Assembly: GCA_963924555.1 (NCBI GenBank)
Contig: OZ004595.1
Location: 1,984,001 to 2,048,000 of the forward strand
Source: Crambe crambe
Lineage: Eukaryota > Porifera > Demospongiae > Poecilosclerida > Crambeidae
Reading direction: 5' to 3'
DNA length: 64,000 nt
Shown: one piece after another, positions 13,115 through 24,729 of the stretch
Numbering within the stretch: the first letter of the stretch is position 1
Layout of the letters: every line of letters begins with the position of its first letter
Translations under genes and position numbers: made by a program
The notes under the pieces: generated by a model
Seen by the model: the letters and a program-made list of their open reading frames with translations, nothing else
What the model was told of the DNA's origin: nothing
Database searches by the model: none

Positions 13115-14249
13115 ATGTCCATATATTGGATAGTTGCTTTTCTTGCTTCTCTATCCTTTCTGCAATTTTGTTATTGTGGCATTCCACCTAAGGATGCCAG
13201 CACTAAGTCTAACATTCTTCAGAAAATAAAAGGAACTGTCGAGGTAAAAAATTCGACTTCTGATGATTGGATGTCAGCCACTAAAGTTTGTCTGGATGAA
13301 GGGAAATACTGTGGCTTTCTCGATTCGTCGGGAGCCTTTGTAATTCATAATGTACCCCCTGGGTCATATGTGGTGGAGGTTTTTTCCCCTAATTATGAGT
13401 TTCAGTCTGTACGTGTGGATATTAGTAGCAAAAATGGAAAGGTTAGGGCACGACATGTGAATCTGCTTGATAAGTACAATGTTACCCTAGTAAAATATCC
13501 TCTTGTCTTTTCGACGGATAAACAAGCACCATTTTTTGAGGAGAAGGTTAACGTTATTCTGAAAATGATATCTGAAGACCCTAAGGTAAATGGAGCATGG
13601 CACCTGCTGGCTGCTGTCAGACCCTGGCCCCAAATAGCTACATAGCTAGTTTATATCAAATTTGATTGGGGAGGAGATTTTAGTGGACAAACAAACTGTG
13701 TTGAGAACTATAGCTAAGTAAATGAGTTAGCTGTTACTATGGGGCTAATGTAGGGTAGATAGTTAAATCAGTTAATTTAATCCTGTATCCCTTGGGGGGT
13801 GGAGGGTGGGGGGAGGTGTTTAGTCTATATTAGGCCCCCTGGCCCCCTGTTAAGCATCTCTCCAGACCTGCACCTCTCCAGAAAGTACACACACTCTCTC
13901 TTACTTCTTACAATGGCTGGCTATTTTATGCAGATCTTACTGATAATACCTCTGGTGGTGCTATTAATTCCACTCCTGATGATAGGCATAGATCCTGCTG
14001 TACAGGTCTGTAGTGAGCTTACATTACAACTGATGATGCATGCTTAGATATGATCATTTGCTGTAGGAACAACTCAAGGATGTTGTGCCTCAACAATTTG
14101 AAATTGGCTTTAGCCCAGAGGAGCTGCTGACGAAATTTTTCAACCACTTATTCGGTCCAAGAGGTACTGCTAAGGCTGTAAAGAAGAAGCATAAGCCCAG
14201 TGGAGCTGTAAAAGGAAGCAAACCAAAGAAGTACCATAAAAGGAAGTAA
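13115..14249 (+). CDS. EMC7: ER membrane protein complex subunit 7
   Basis: EMC7 is the single-pass luminal subunit of the ER membrane complex, an insertase for tail-anchored and multipass proteins. Three exons, all phase 0: 13115-13585, 13934-14005 and 14067-14249, giving 241 residues, essentially the usual family length. Residues 1-22 are a signal peptide (MSIYWIVAFLASLSFLQFCY). A beta-sandwich domain follows with family blocks DDWMSATKVCLD, GFLDSSGAFVIHNVPPGSY, VVEVFSPNYEFQSVRVDI and RARHVNLLDKYNV. Exon two supplies the membrane helix (ILLIIPLVVLLIPLLMIG). Exon three gives the cytosolic tail, with FSPEELLTKFFNHLFG and a basic Lys-rich C-terminus. The complete frame and the broken tandem copy next door identify this as the functional copy. 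Confidence 0.93.
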
Positions 14250-15890
14250 ATTATGGAGCTCCTAATGTTGCTAGCTAGCTAGCTAATTAATCCTCTTTGA
14301 CTGTTTGCTCTCACCATAGCTAGCTAGCTACTATTAGTTAAGCTTACTAATTACTAGTTTGACCCTTTAAAAAATTTTTTTTACTAATAGCTAGCAATAC
14401 TTATTTAATGTCATACATACATACATAAAATATTGTCCTATTGCAAACCATTTGCAGAGTATGTGTCATAAATCGTAATATACTTGGGATACGACTAGCT
14501 AAATGGAGTCGTACTATAAAAGGAAGAAATCAAGCTCGATTTAATGCTTATCTGCATGCCTGGGGAGCACAGAGATAGCTAAGCTGTTTCACTAGACAGA
14601 CTTCGATAATTAAGTTGCATCATGCAAGATCTGGCACAGCAAATAAACAGAATTCATAGGAATGACAGTCATAGTATCAAGGGTGAATGACTTTGTGTAC
14701 TCCTTGGCATCATTGTAGCTAGCTAGTCATAATTTTAGTTATCATATTCATAACTAGTGCATGGTAGTTTCGTCTACAACAAAAACTGCTCACAAGCACA
14801 CTGCAGCCCGACCATTTCATGTTGAATCAAGAAGGAAAATACTATATTCTGTGCTAGTGATGACCTCATAGGAAACCATGTCTGTAGTTACCCTTCCTCC
14901 CTCTCCCCCATCCCCTCCCTACCTCCCTCTCTCTCACACACTCTCCCTCTCCCAATGATGGTGAATGCTAGTCAAACTCATTAAAATTCCTTCATAACTT
15001 GAGCGATAGAAGGCCTAGCTATTTTTTGTTGTGTCTATAACAGCCCAGGGGTCCAAGTCCCAAGAGGGCTTTTAGTGTACATTTCAACCCGAATTAGCAG
15101 GCCACCTCTTTAGCTATAGCAGCCATTTCTTGCTGGCCTGAGGGTCACCAGGTTCCACTGTACAAAATACTTATGGGGTAAAGGTTTAGAAAAAAACCAC
15201 GAAAACCAGGACCACTGATAGCTATTCCATGGTAGCCTAACTAGCATCACTCGCTTAAAGATAATTTTCCCTTAAAAATAATTTTCCCTTTTTAGTTGAT
15301 AAACCCCACCTCCCCACTCTCTGCTTATAGCTAATGACTGAGACATAGCTACAGCAAGTTAACTATTTATTAGCACCTCTTTCAAAACATTGGCACCATA
15401 CCAATGGCAATTAGCATGACTACTGATTCATCAAAGTCCATTGCAGACTTTGATGACTATTATTAGCTTACATGAAGAATTTAACAGGCTAGCTATCAAA
15501 TGAATAACTGTCAGAAAAGGTACACTCTTTCAGTGTCACTACTGTGGCTACTACAACTTCCTTAAAAGGCATACTGTTTATCCTGTCACTCGGTCACAAC
15601 AAAATTAAGAATCCAATTAGTGGTTAAGGTGGAGCAATATAAATTCGGTATAGGCAGTAGCTGGATGAATATTTCTTCCATAATGACGAAATAAAGAGTT
15701 TTCTTGTCGTACCTTTTTCATTTCAAGGTAGCTATTGACTATTGCCCTCAAGCGAAATTAAAATTAGTGATCTCTTTCTTAGTGCTTCTTTTTAAGGTTA
15801 GTCAATAATAACAGTAGCTAGCCACTTGAACTGTTAATCTCACCCTTTATAACTTCATTTCCAGTGCAATCAAGTCAAGGATAGCTAACA
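14250..15890. other. Intergenic stretch, no gene seen
   Basis: Apart from the duplicated block at 14670-14960 and a CT-rich run near 14895-14955, no exon, RNA gene or clear repeat was recognised on either strand. Confidence 0.5.
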
Positions 15891-17088
15891 ATGTTGGACT
15901 GCAAGATCTTTGGGTTTATCACTGTGGTAATGGTTGCATCAAGTATCAATGTAGTTCATACTCATTCCATCAACTGTGCTGCTATCCAATGTGCATCAGG
16001 TATGGAGTTTTTTTAGTAGCTAATATTATGATGGTCTGTATGAATAGAGCCAGCAAATAGACTAGTGGTTACAGCCAAGCCAAGATAACAAGATCATAAA
16101 GCAATGTAACTAGTTAGTTAGCTATAAACGGCATAAATCCCCCCTGTGGCAATTGAACCACATGATAATGTTATGAGGGCAGCCCCCCCCCCCAACCTTT
16201 TCTATTGTCAGACTCTATGCTAACTATCGCTATCATGTGGCTATTAGTAGATAAAGGGTCAACTGCTTCTGTTGCTAGCTGTAGCTCAACCTCCCCCCTC
16301 CCCCCTCCCCCTCAATTCCACCAATCTGTAGTTTGCTAGCCCTGCCACAAAGTTAATGATTTATACTTTCCCTCATGATCATGCAGAGTGCCCTTCCAGT
16401 AAACCGGCAGTGAACTGCTCTCCTGCTCCATGTGAAGTGATCAAATGTCCAGCCCATCCCAATGCAAAATGTGTGAACAGCATCTGCGGAGACTGCAAGG
16501 CTAAATTCATGGAACCAGGTGGAAATGAAGTCACAGATACGTGCCAGTGTCCTCCTGGAGTTAAACTGATGCACTGCTCAGACGACCCGTGTCTGTTCAC
16601 AACATGCCCTGCCTATCCAGATGCAACCTGCATGGCTGACTACTGTGGAGGTTGCAATGCCATATTCTTCCAAGGAAGAAATGAAATCACCAAAAACTGT
16701 CACAATCCTTGTCCCCCTCACAAACCACTGGCGAAATGTATTGTTGATCCGTGCAAGGTAATCAAATGCCACTCCCATCCTGACGCCATCTGCAAGGCTA
16801 ATTACTGTGGAGGTTGCAATGCCATATTCTTCGAAAAGGGTGTTGAGGTCACCGGCAGATGTGGTATGCTATATTATACGTACATAGTTTTAACAACTAG
16901 TATATATGAATAATGAGAGCAGAGATTACAATGATAGCCGCAAGAACAAAAATGTACCACAATGAATATTATATGACTACTCTGCATACTGTAATCTGAT
17001 TGGTCAATAGGTGTTCAAAATAGTACATGACTGTATTTGTGTATGCAACTATTGAGATCGACCAATCTTTATTTTCACTACAGGTTGA
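15891..17088 (+). CDS. Secreted protein with three YCGGC cysteine modules
   Basis: Exon one, 15891-15999, encodes a signal peptide (MLDCKIFGFITVVMVASSIN) and a short Cys-containing lead. Exon two, 16387-16863, is a symmetrical phase 1-1 exon with three cysteine modules, whose cores are SICGDC, DYCGGCNAIFF and NYCGGCNAIFF, each with the upstream PC-x4-C-x2-(H/Y)P-x-A-x-C pattern. If the donor at 16864 splices to the acceptor at 17083, a TGA follows immediately (17086-17088), giving about 196 residues. Reading through would instead stop at 16913. It is closely related to the genes at 5395 and 7721, but has no TIL or VWC-like part. Function is unknown; a secreted structural or inhibitor role is an inference. 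The first module has lost one Gly of the CGGC core (CGDC). Confidence 0.75.
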
Positions 17089-17751
17089 TCACAAGCACGA
17101 AGAATTATTGCAAACATACAAGCTAGCACTATCACTGACTATGTTATACAATTTGCAATTCACAACAGCAATAGCATTTAGCCAAGGGCACACGTACACA
17201 CAGTCAATAGCAATACAACTAACACAAGAATGACATCAAAGGCTGTGTATACGGCCAGTAATCAGTTAATCTCCACGATACCATCACTCTGTCAGCTAGC
17301 TATATAATAATTATTAAATTGAATAACTGGATAGTGGCTATGTAACGTTTTATGCCTCCAAAACTGTTACTGAAAAAAGTCCCTATTGTGCTTAGTCAGA
17401 CATGACTTTGATACTTTTCTTCTGCAGTCCAGCCATAATACACTGTGTTCTATTACTGATAGCTATACACGGTGACAACTAGTTAGCTTTCAGCTCAGTC
17501 ACAATGAAGATATATCAGTGTTCAACAGTCTAGCCTTTGTTTTGAAGGAAATGACATTTTGAAGCTTTCAAAGACTAAATTTAATAGTCTTTAGATTATT
17601 TCCTTCTGGAGACTAGCATCTAACCAATAACTAATAGGAATTTTTCATGATGCAATTAATTTTGGCATTAGCTAGCTAGCTAGGTAATCAAAGTTTGGGT
17701 CATTAATTTTAGTCCGAAGAGTCAGAGAGATATGATCAATTCTCCATCCCA
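17089..17751. other. Intergenic stretch, no gene seen
   Basis: AT-rich sequence with no convincing coding or RNA signal. The short open frame at 17027-17233 has no recognisable composition or splice context. Confidence 0.45.
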
Positions 17752-18122
17752 TCAACCTTTCCTGTGAGGGCAATGTGATTGATGTATGCATTTCTTCCTG
17801 TGGAGGATGGTACCATGAGGACACTCGCAGCGAGGCACACACAGGAAGATACAGATGGGGTTAGGGTTGGAACATGTGGGGATACACACAGACCCACAGC
17901 CATTGAAAACTTGAGTTGGTGGGCATCCTTGATACAAAATAATGCATACAATTACTGTATAACTAACTCAAAAATTTTATGGTCTGAAACTTTGCTCTAG
18001 CAAGAAGGTCACGGAAAGTTTAGGTCACAAAAATTTACAAATGATAGCTAGTTGAAGTTATATTATACTTACGATGGCAAAATCTCTTGGTGCAGACAAC
18101 ACGACCAGTGTGTGTACATGCA
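17752..18122 (-). CDS. Partial VWC-like/TIL gene: last two exons
   Basis: Two minus-strand exons join in phase. 18122-18073 encodes ACTHTGRVVCTKRFCH, a VWC-like half-repeat equivalent to exon six of the gene at 7721, with the same phase-2 start and phase-1 end. 17927-17752 encodes a full TIL domain (CPPTQVFNGCG, CVPRCECPHGTI) ending CPHRKG and TGA, very like the last exon at 10135. No signal peptide or upstream VWC-like exon was found between 18123 and 19185, where a MITE and the transposon edge lie, so this is either the 3' end of a broken gene or one whose upstream exons are displaced. Confidence 0.65.
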
Positions 18123-18244
18123 CTATAATATTATTAATAATATAGCCATAACATAGTCACCGGCATAATTTTATACATTATAATATGCATTACTACAATC
18201 AGGTTCTCCAACAGAGGGAGACTGATAGCTATAGGATACTATAC

Positions 18245-18541
18245 CTGACAGGGTTTCATCTAGGATTTTTTTGTTTGGGGGTCGGGGAAGAACTCCTTGG
18301 AATCCTTGACCACACCCATTTTTGTAGGTGCTGCATGTTATTAATTTATTCTGTACTACTTTGGGATATTAGCTAATGGCAGCTAAGAAGAAACTGAATT
18401 CAGAAGATTTACTCAGTATTGGAAGGAGACTTGTAACTAATTATTTTTCATGAATTACTTTGGGGGGGAAGATTGAGGGTTTGGGGGGGGGGGGGGGGGA
18501 AGCTTCCCCCCTGCACCCCCCAGTAGATGAAACCCTGCCAG
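18245..18541. mobile_element. MITE with 20-bp inverted ends
   Basis: Left end CTGACAGGGTTTCATCTAGG, right end the near reverse complement (AGATGAAACCCTGCCAG). The interior has a G run and GGAAGCTTCCCCC, features shared with the G/C-rich segments at 27580-27950 and 48270-48600 in the palindrome, suggesting one family. Confidence 0.7.
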
Positions 18542-19184
18542 ACTAGTATAAGGAGGTCTGTCAAATGAGACCAGAGTTTATACTAACTTAACACTCCACT
18601 AGCTATAGGAGGCTACTGCACTACAAAAAATATGGTGTATAATGACTTCCATAGGTTCATTCAACTATGTTAAATTAAGAGCAAATTGACTACATTGAGT
18701 TGTTACTACTAGATAGGGAAAAAATAGCAGAAATAAGTCATTTGAACCCATTTTTTCAAAATAATTTTTAACTTCGTGGTTACTTTAACCAAAAGTGGGT
18801 TAAAATAATTCATAATAGTTAATCCTACCCTTTAAAGGTATATACAACATACTTTCCTGAGGAAAAATTGTTTTGACTACACTTTTGAGGTTATTATAAC
18901 TGATTTACTTAGTGCTATTATAACAAACCAAGGAAATTAAAATCACTATGTTCTTCATGGTTGATTTAACTCTGGATGATAAAATCTTGAGTCATTTTAA
19001 CATTACTGTGTTGTATTAACCTATACACTATTATCAAAATAAGTCTTCTGAATAGGTCATGATTACTATAATCATTATTATAACTCTCTATAACTAATGG
19101 TTAAGACACACCCTAAGACTCCAGTAAAATAACCATCTCTCAGTCATAATGATAACATCAAAGCGTTGTTATAGCTAATAATGA

Positions 19185-22135
19185 TTACAAAAAGTGATAT
19201 TTAAGGGTGATATAGGTGTAGCCATTTGCCAATTTATGGCCATGATAAATGTTATGATCTAAGAGCTTTGATAAAAATAACCTCTGAGAAGTAACAGTAA
19301 CTGCATATGCATGATAATGGTCAACAAAAAAGCACCTCACACCGAGAGAGAACAAAAATAACCGAATCACCTCCAATCACCATCATTTCATCTAAGCGAC
19401 CAAAGATTGGATCCAATCCATCAGATTTGATGATAAGGTACGTGTTATTATTTTTATATAATGTGCCATACCTACCCACCCATTTTGGACGAAATAAAGT
19501 TGCTTCATCACTAATCTGTGGAAATATTCCAGATTTAACATCTTCAGTTTCATGTCTTACTGCCGTTACACCACTACCACATTCTGATGGACCACATTCC
19601 AGTGGTGAATGAACAAGTTTACCAGTTGCCATTTCATAGCAAAACCACCGCTGATGTCGACGGGCCAGACTGAAAGCAACATTTTTAAAATTCAGTAATC
19701 TTGAAGCTTGCTTAAAGAAGTTAAGCTTGGCTTCGTGGCGAATGGTCCAGGTACATACCATTGGACCAACTGCTTCAATTTGGTCAGGGTAATACACTAA
19801 GAAGTGCATTTTAGGTATTAAAGCACTAGCACCATACAGATGCACAAACAAATTATGGTGGAAATTAATAAGAATTTTTAAAGAGGAGCAAAGGTCTTTA
19901 GATACAGTAGGGCATAATACAATATCAAGAATCTTTCTCAAAAGAATAAAACACAGCCAGTGATCATCATTTTCTGGAATTTTTTCTCCAATAAGAAATG
20001 GCAAAATTTTGATAAGGACTAACATCTGAGATGCTGATGACCTAATCTTTTTATCTTCACTATTAAGGACATTGCTTAAAAGATAGGTATAGGTTTATCG
20101 TCCTCAGAATATCCATAGTTAAAATTTATCAACCTATTATTGAAATAATCCAAAGAGAAGAGATTATTTGTGTGTATATAATAATGCAGCAAAAGCTTGA
20201 TTTCTAATGGTGCAATACCCTCCAGAATGTCGTGCATAGCATCATGTGGCAACCCACCTCCAAACATAGAAAAGAACTTCACATTTAGAAGCACAGATTT
20301 CTCATTGATGCCAAAAGTTTTTGAAAAGTGTTCTGCTGTAGGCCCATTTAACATGTCAAGTTGCTTACGATGCTCAATTTCAGTCCTCAAGTCAAATTTT
20401 TCAGACGTAAAACTATTTCGGAATGTTTCCCTTGTAGCTAGGCATGAACGGCAACTTCAAAAAGCAAATGAGAAAGACTTTTTGAAGCCTCCCAAGTCAT
20501 TACTGGCTAGATTATCGGCTAGAAAAACTAATAATGCTCCTTTGTATGTTCTTGACACACCAGAAACGATAATCCCTTTGGTTGATAAAGTATTCAGATC
20601 AGAAATGAAGGGTTCTAATACCTTATTCAAACCATACTTTTCAATTATGGGAACTGTAGCAATAATGGCCAGATTAATAAGTCGGAACTGTGACCTATAA
20701 ATTGGATCAATGTTTCCCAATGTATAGAAAACAATTCCAATTTTATGTCGTTTAGAGTATGAGACCCCAAGGGATTGCATATCTCTAGCTCATCGTAATA
20801 AGCAATGATTTGCAGTGCACAATGATCATGTGAAAAGATAGGATGATTGGAAAATATCGTACCATCACAAAAATCATGAATTAGATTGTTATCATGAATA
20901 CGCTGTGCACAATTCTCAACTTGCTCGAGAACAGATTTGTCACACAAAAGCCTTTGAAGTGAAGGTAGCAATGGAATATATTGGTAAGTATCGCATACTT
21001 GAACCAAGCGGCGCTTGAAACCTGAGAATTGTTGGGAATATTCTGGCTGTCCAACATGAATTTCCTTCGGCTCCTAAAACAATTGAAAATATCAATATGA
21101 CCTTCTGTGTCACTGGCAAAAAAACAACAACAAAAAACAAACAAACAAACAAACAGAACAATAAAAACAAGACTATACAGAGTGCTCTATATTTAGAATC
21201 AGATATATCCATGTAACATAAACTCTATACTTACAATAAGATTAAGTGATTCATGAAAGTATTTTTCCTGTAGATGACATGTTTCAAGACCATGGAAAGG
21301 ATCAACAATATCTTTAAAAACTCCCTCCAACCCCACAGATCCAGGGTCCACTCCAACTTCTGCTAATTGTGATTTTACTCCAGCTTGAAGGCGATCAAGT
21401 GTCTGACAGAAGAGACTCCGTGATCCCTCTACTATATCATCTATTGCAACTTGTGATACTCTTCTTTGCTCTTTCATTTTAAGAAGGAAAAGAGCACTGG
21501 ATCTACGCAATTCCTCCTCATCACTTCCAGTCAAATATTTGATATCAGCACAATCTGTTACGACAAAAATACATCTTGTACCACATCATTCAATGATTAA
21601 CTTTTGTAGACGGCTAGCTGTTAGACCCTTTTTCCCTTTTCAAAATCAGAAGGCATACACTGAACTTTTCCGTATGGCTGGCATATCAGCCACATAACAG
21701 ACATCCAACAATACACAAAAGTTATCCCACCACACTTAAGTAGTTTTACTTAAAACACATACCTGTTTCAATTTGATCTGTTACATCTAGCCCATCATCA
21801 AACATCTGGGATTGTAAACGTCCAGAAACTTCATTGGGTACACTTAACTTTGTACCTACAGACCCACGACTCCTCTTCCTGATATAGGTTTGATGATGTC
21901 GATAGATATGGGAATATAAAGCAGAGAAGGACCTTGACGTTGTTGCACATCCATCAAGACCGCAAATTACTAGAAAATGGGGGTCACTAGAATGAACTGT
22001 ACGTAGATGGCCCAAAATAATTGCAACTGTGGGCGCTTCAAAAGAACAAAGAGGGCACAGCTTCTCAGACACTTTCATACTAGTAGCCATACTAAAGTTC
22101 AAAGTTCTTTTTTTGCGCGCGCAGATCGATCTCAC
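19185..22135 (-). pseudogene. Zinc-finger transposase-like gene, decayed
   Basis: Minus-strand exons: about 22135-21763 (start either MRSIC at 22135 or MATSM at 22090), 21554-21235 and 21073-19185, joined in phase. The first encodes two C2H2 fingers (CPLCSFEAPT...H-x4-H and a second C..C..H..H). The long last exon has blocks seen in multicopy metazoan transposon proteins: FLADNLASNDLGGFKKSFSF, SCRSCLATRE, GGLPHDAMHDILEGIAPLEI, PKMHFLVYYPDQIEAVGPMV, SLARRHQRWFCYE, RPKWVGRYGTLYK, HYHAYAV and LLDHNIYHGHKLANG. Resemblance to TNP2/EnSpm-type transposases is suggested mainly by the MHDILEG region. Lesions: a frameshift near 20750, an in-frame TGA at 20457, a frameshift near 20083 and another near 19325 at a T run. 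The gene is therefore not functional as read. No catalytic residues can be assigned with confidence. Confidence 0.7.
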
Positions 22136-22249
22136 GTGGTTTCAATTATCTTCTGTTTTTCAAAGCCATTGCTCTTTCCAATCAGGTAAGCTAAATCCAT
22201 CTTTTGTAGGACTAGCTATTAAACGGTTGACATTGTGATTCAGGTTTAA
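22136..22249. promoter_or_regulatory. Shared head-to-head intergenic region
   Basis: Only 114 bp (about 160 from the internal ATG at 22090) separate the starts of the two divergent transposon genes, so this DNA must contain both promoters or a bidirectional one. A GCGCGCGCAGATCG patch near 22115 and a CCAAT-containing stretch near 22175 are the only visible candidates. A GTAAG at about 22186 could be a 5' UTR splice donor for the plus gene. Confidence 0.5.
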
Positions 22250-24729
22250 ATGGAAGAAGGAGGAGGACCCGAGGATTCACTGATTCAAGCACAACCTGAT
22301 TGGAGTCCATCATATGGCAGCACTACAGAGGATGATGATGAAACGCATCTTCCTGAAGATTGCTCTCGTATCCCTGAAACAAACCTTTATAGCGGGACTA
22401 CAATCAATTTAACACAACCTACCTCCAACATAGAGGAAATGTCAGTTTCTCAACTGGGATCGTTTCTTTGTGCCAAGGGAATTCCAAAAGAATATAGTGA
22501 AGTATTTGAAAGTAGGTTAAGCAGTGGATAGATCTTGTGTATCATTACAATGCGAGTGAAATAAGAAATACCAGTCAGTGAAACGTTTTGCAATCCTTGG
22601 TGTCTTGAAATCTAGCGTTGTGAGATAATAGAATTAATGGATATTGATTCCCTTAATTAATGTGATGTACATTATTTTATTCAGAGAATTATATTGATGG
22701 TACCGAGTTTTTTAACCTTACTGAAGTAGAGGTTAAAGCAATGATTCCTCCCATTGGCCTACATCGGAAAATAATGAGAATTCTAGAGGTATTAATAGTT
22801 TCGGGATAAGCTCTTGCAGTTATTGAAGAATTTAGCATCCATATAAAATGAGCTTGTATCCATAGGTACTGTTGAGCTTGTATCCTTGGATGCTACCATT
22901 GGCTAGCTATCACCAGTAAATGTAGTTCAAACCAGATAGTGTGCTTTAATAGGTAAATACTTATTGTATGCTTACTCCTATCAATGGTTTATGGTGTGCT
23001 ATATTTAGAAATTTTATGCACTATTCGTAGGATCAATCACAGAAGAGATCTAGTTGTTTTTGTTTGGACACCTCCACTTCTAGTCGTATTTTTTCTCCTA
23101 CTATATCTTCATCTTCCCCAGCCCCCTCCTCTATTTCTACACCAAATTCATCTGCTTCCAGTAAAACTGAAATAATGATTCCTGAGCATTGGCGCCCTGA
23201 AGTAGAACTGTGTATTGAAGAAAAAGTGTTAACTGAGCGTGCTCGGAACGAAATTATAAGGACATTGGTTAATTTATTATTTACTAGGTCAAGAAAGCCA
23301 TCTCGGTATGAATGTGACAGCCTTGCAAGAAAATTAATTTTGGTATATCCATTCATCAAGGACGACTTGGGTAATGGATATGTAAGTTTACACTTTGTAT
23401 ACTAGCTAACTCTCATTCCTGTACCCATTCATCACTATTGTTTCTTTATTTGTGAAGCAATCGTGGTCGGACAAGATGGTCGAAAGAATTCGTAACGTGA
23501 TTAAGAGAGATTGCAAAGGAGCTAAGCAAACAGATGAATCTGAGGTTCCATCCAGTAAGCGTAGGAAGAAAGAAGTGGAGCTGCTGAGACGCTATCCAGT
23601 GACTAGTAATATTGATTCGGGCACTGTAGAGAATGCTGACAGCATACGAGAACACAAGAAAGCTATTGATAAGGAACTGTCCAAAAAAAACACCAAGGGA
23701 TGCTATACTACTCCCTCTTATGAAATCGACATATATAACGAGAGGAGGATTCATGTCCTTAATGTAACATCCTCAGTTAGTGATTTTCTACAAAAATATC
23801 CTGCCATGTCTCGTCCAGCTGTGGTATGTATAATATAATTATGTTAGATGCATCAAAACTTTAAAAATCTTTTAATATAGGTAGAGCAAGAAATGGGGCT
23901 AATATTCGAACGACCTTCATTTAAATCACACTTCTTAACACAGTGGTCAAAATATGTTGAAGCGATACTACTTTATGCAGAAAAGAGTAGCAAAAAAGGT
24001 GTTTCCAGTAAGCTAGTTGATCTGGATAGAGATGGTAAGTGAAGTGTGTGCTGTATTCTTGTGTGATTTATGCATGTACCAATTTTTATTATACAAACAA
24101 TTTCTTTAACCCTAATTTTTTATTGTTGAATTAGATGAAACTTCAAAACACCTAACTTCCTTGAAAGTGCTTTGCGAGTGCCTAGGAAAAGGAAAACAAT
24201 CGCTCTGCTATGTGTATGAGGAATATGAGGTAAATTATAGCTATAAAGTGTATCAGTTGCTCCTCCTTTAATGAGTTAAATTATGTTGGACACCTCCAGC
24301 ATAACAATTCAGAAGCATGCTCAATTCCTCATGACAACACTGCTTTAATGACATTCATACCAAATCTCTTACATCAGTATGGTATGGTGCTTATTGTTGT
24401 AATTGTTCTTAATTATCAGGCCATGGATATAGAAATCGTATGCAGCAAGCCACTGACACAACCAAGGATTGCTGCACTCATTGGGGAGGAGGAAACTCAG
24501 TATTTGATTATTTTGTGAAAAGTCAATACTTTTCAAAGTTGCCACAATCAAGTTAGCAATATTCTTCACTGTTGCAGCTTATTATTGCTTCAATTTGGAA
24601 TATCCTACACCTGCAAAAAATGTATTTAACTTTTTACAAGACTATATTTTAGCACAACCTGATTCGAACAAGAAATCAGCTAGCTACCTAGCTGTAGTAT
24701 CTGATATCAAGCGTAATACTTCTGACTAA
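22250..24729 (+). CDS. SAM-domain protein, SAMD3-like, transposon-linked
   Basis: Seven exons: 22250-22511, 22685-22788, 23043-23381, 23458-23823, 23881-24034, 24135-24229 and 24300-24729. Exons one and two together encode an N-terminal SAM domain (MSVSQLGSFLCAKGIPKEYS, then NYIDGTEFFNLTEVEVKAMI and GLHRKIMRILE). A Ser/Pro linker follows, then a helical region (WRPEVELCIEEKVLTERARN, LARKLILVYPFIKDDL), a basic patch SSKRRKKEVELLRRYP and further blocks (LQKYPAMSRPAVV, LKVLCECLGKGKQ). The C-terminal part (TIKLAIFFTVAAYYCFNLEY and on to TSD) lies in another frame, so a frameshift near 24510-24520 probably truncates the protein there. The overall layout resembles SAMD3-like proteins, which are multicopy in several animals. 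An accessory role to the adjacent transposase is an inference from the head-to-head arrangement. Confidence 0.65.

Larger units (their letters stand above)
10680..14960. repeat. Imperfect tandem duplication of a TIL-exon plus EMC7 segment
   Basis: A block that begins with a stretch shared by 10680-10880 and 14670-14890 (both contain CAAGCACACTGCAG and TGATGAC-TCATAGGAAA), continues with a TIL exon remnant, then an AT-rich spacer (11150-11340 matches 12830-12980, sharing GGCTCCAGAAGC) and then EMC7, occurs twice in tandem. The first EMC7 is broken and the second intact. The CT-rich run at 10910-11010 and the one at 14890-14950 are also paired. Confidence 0.7.

Noticed and set aside
20197-20700. 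167-codon plus-strand frame
   Set aside because: Lies opposite the transposase-like gene, whose minus-strand product has recognisable conserved blocks.
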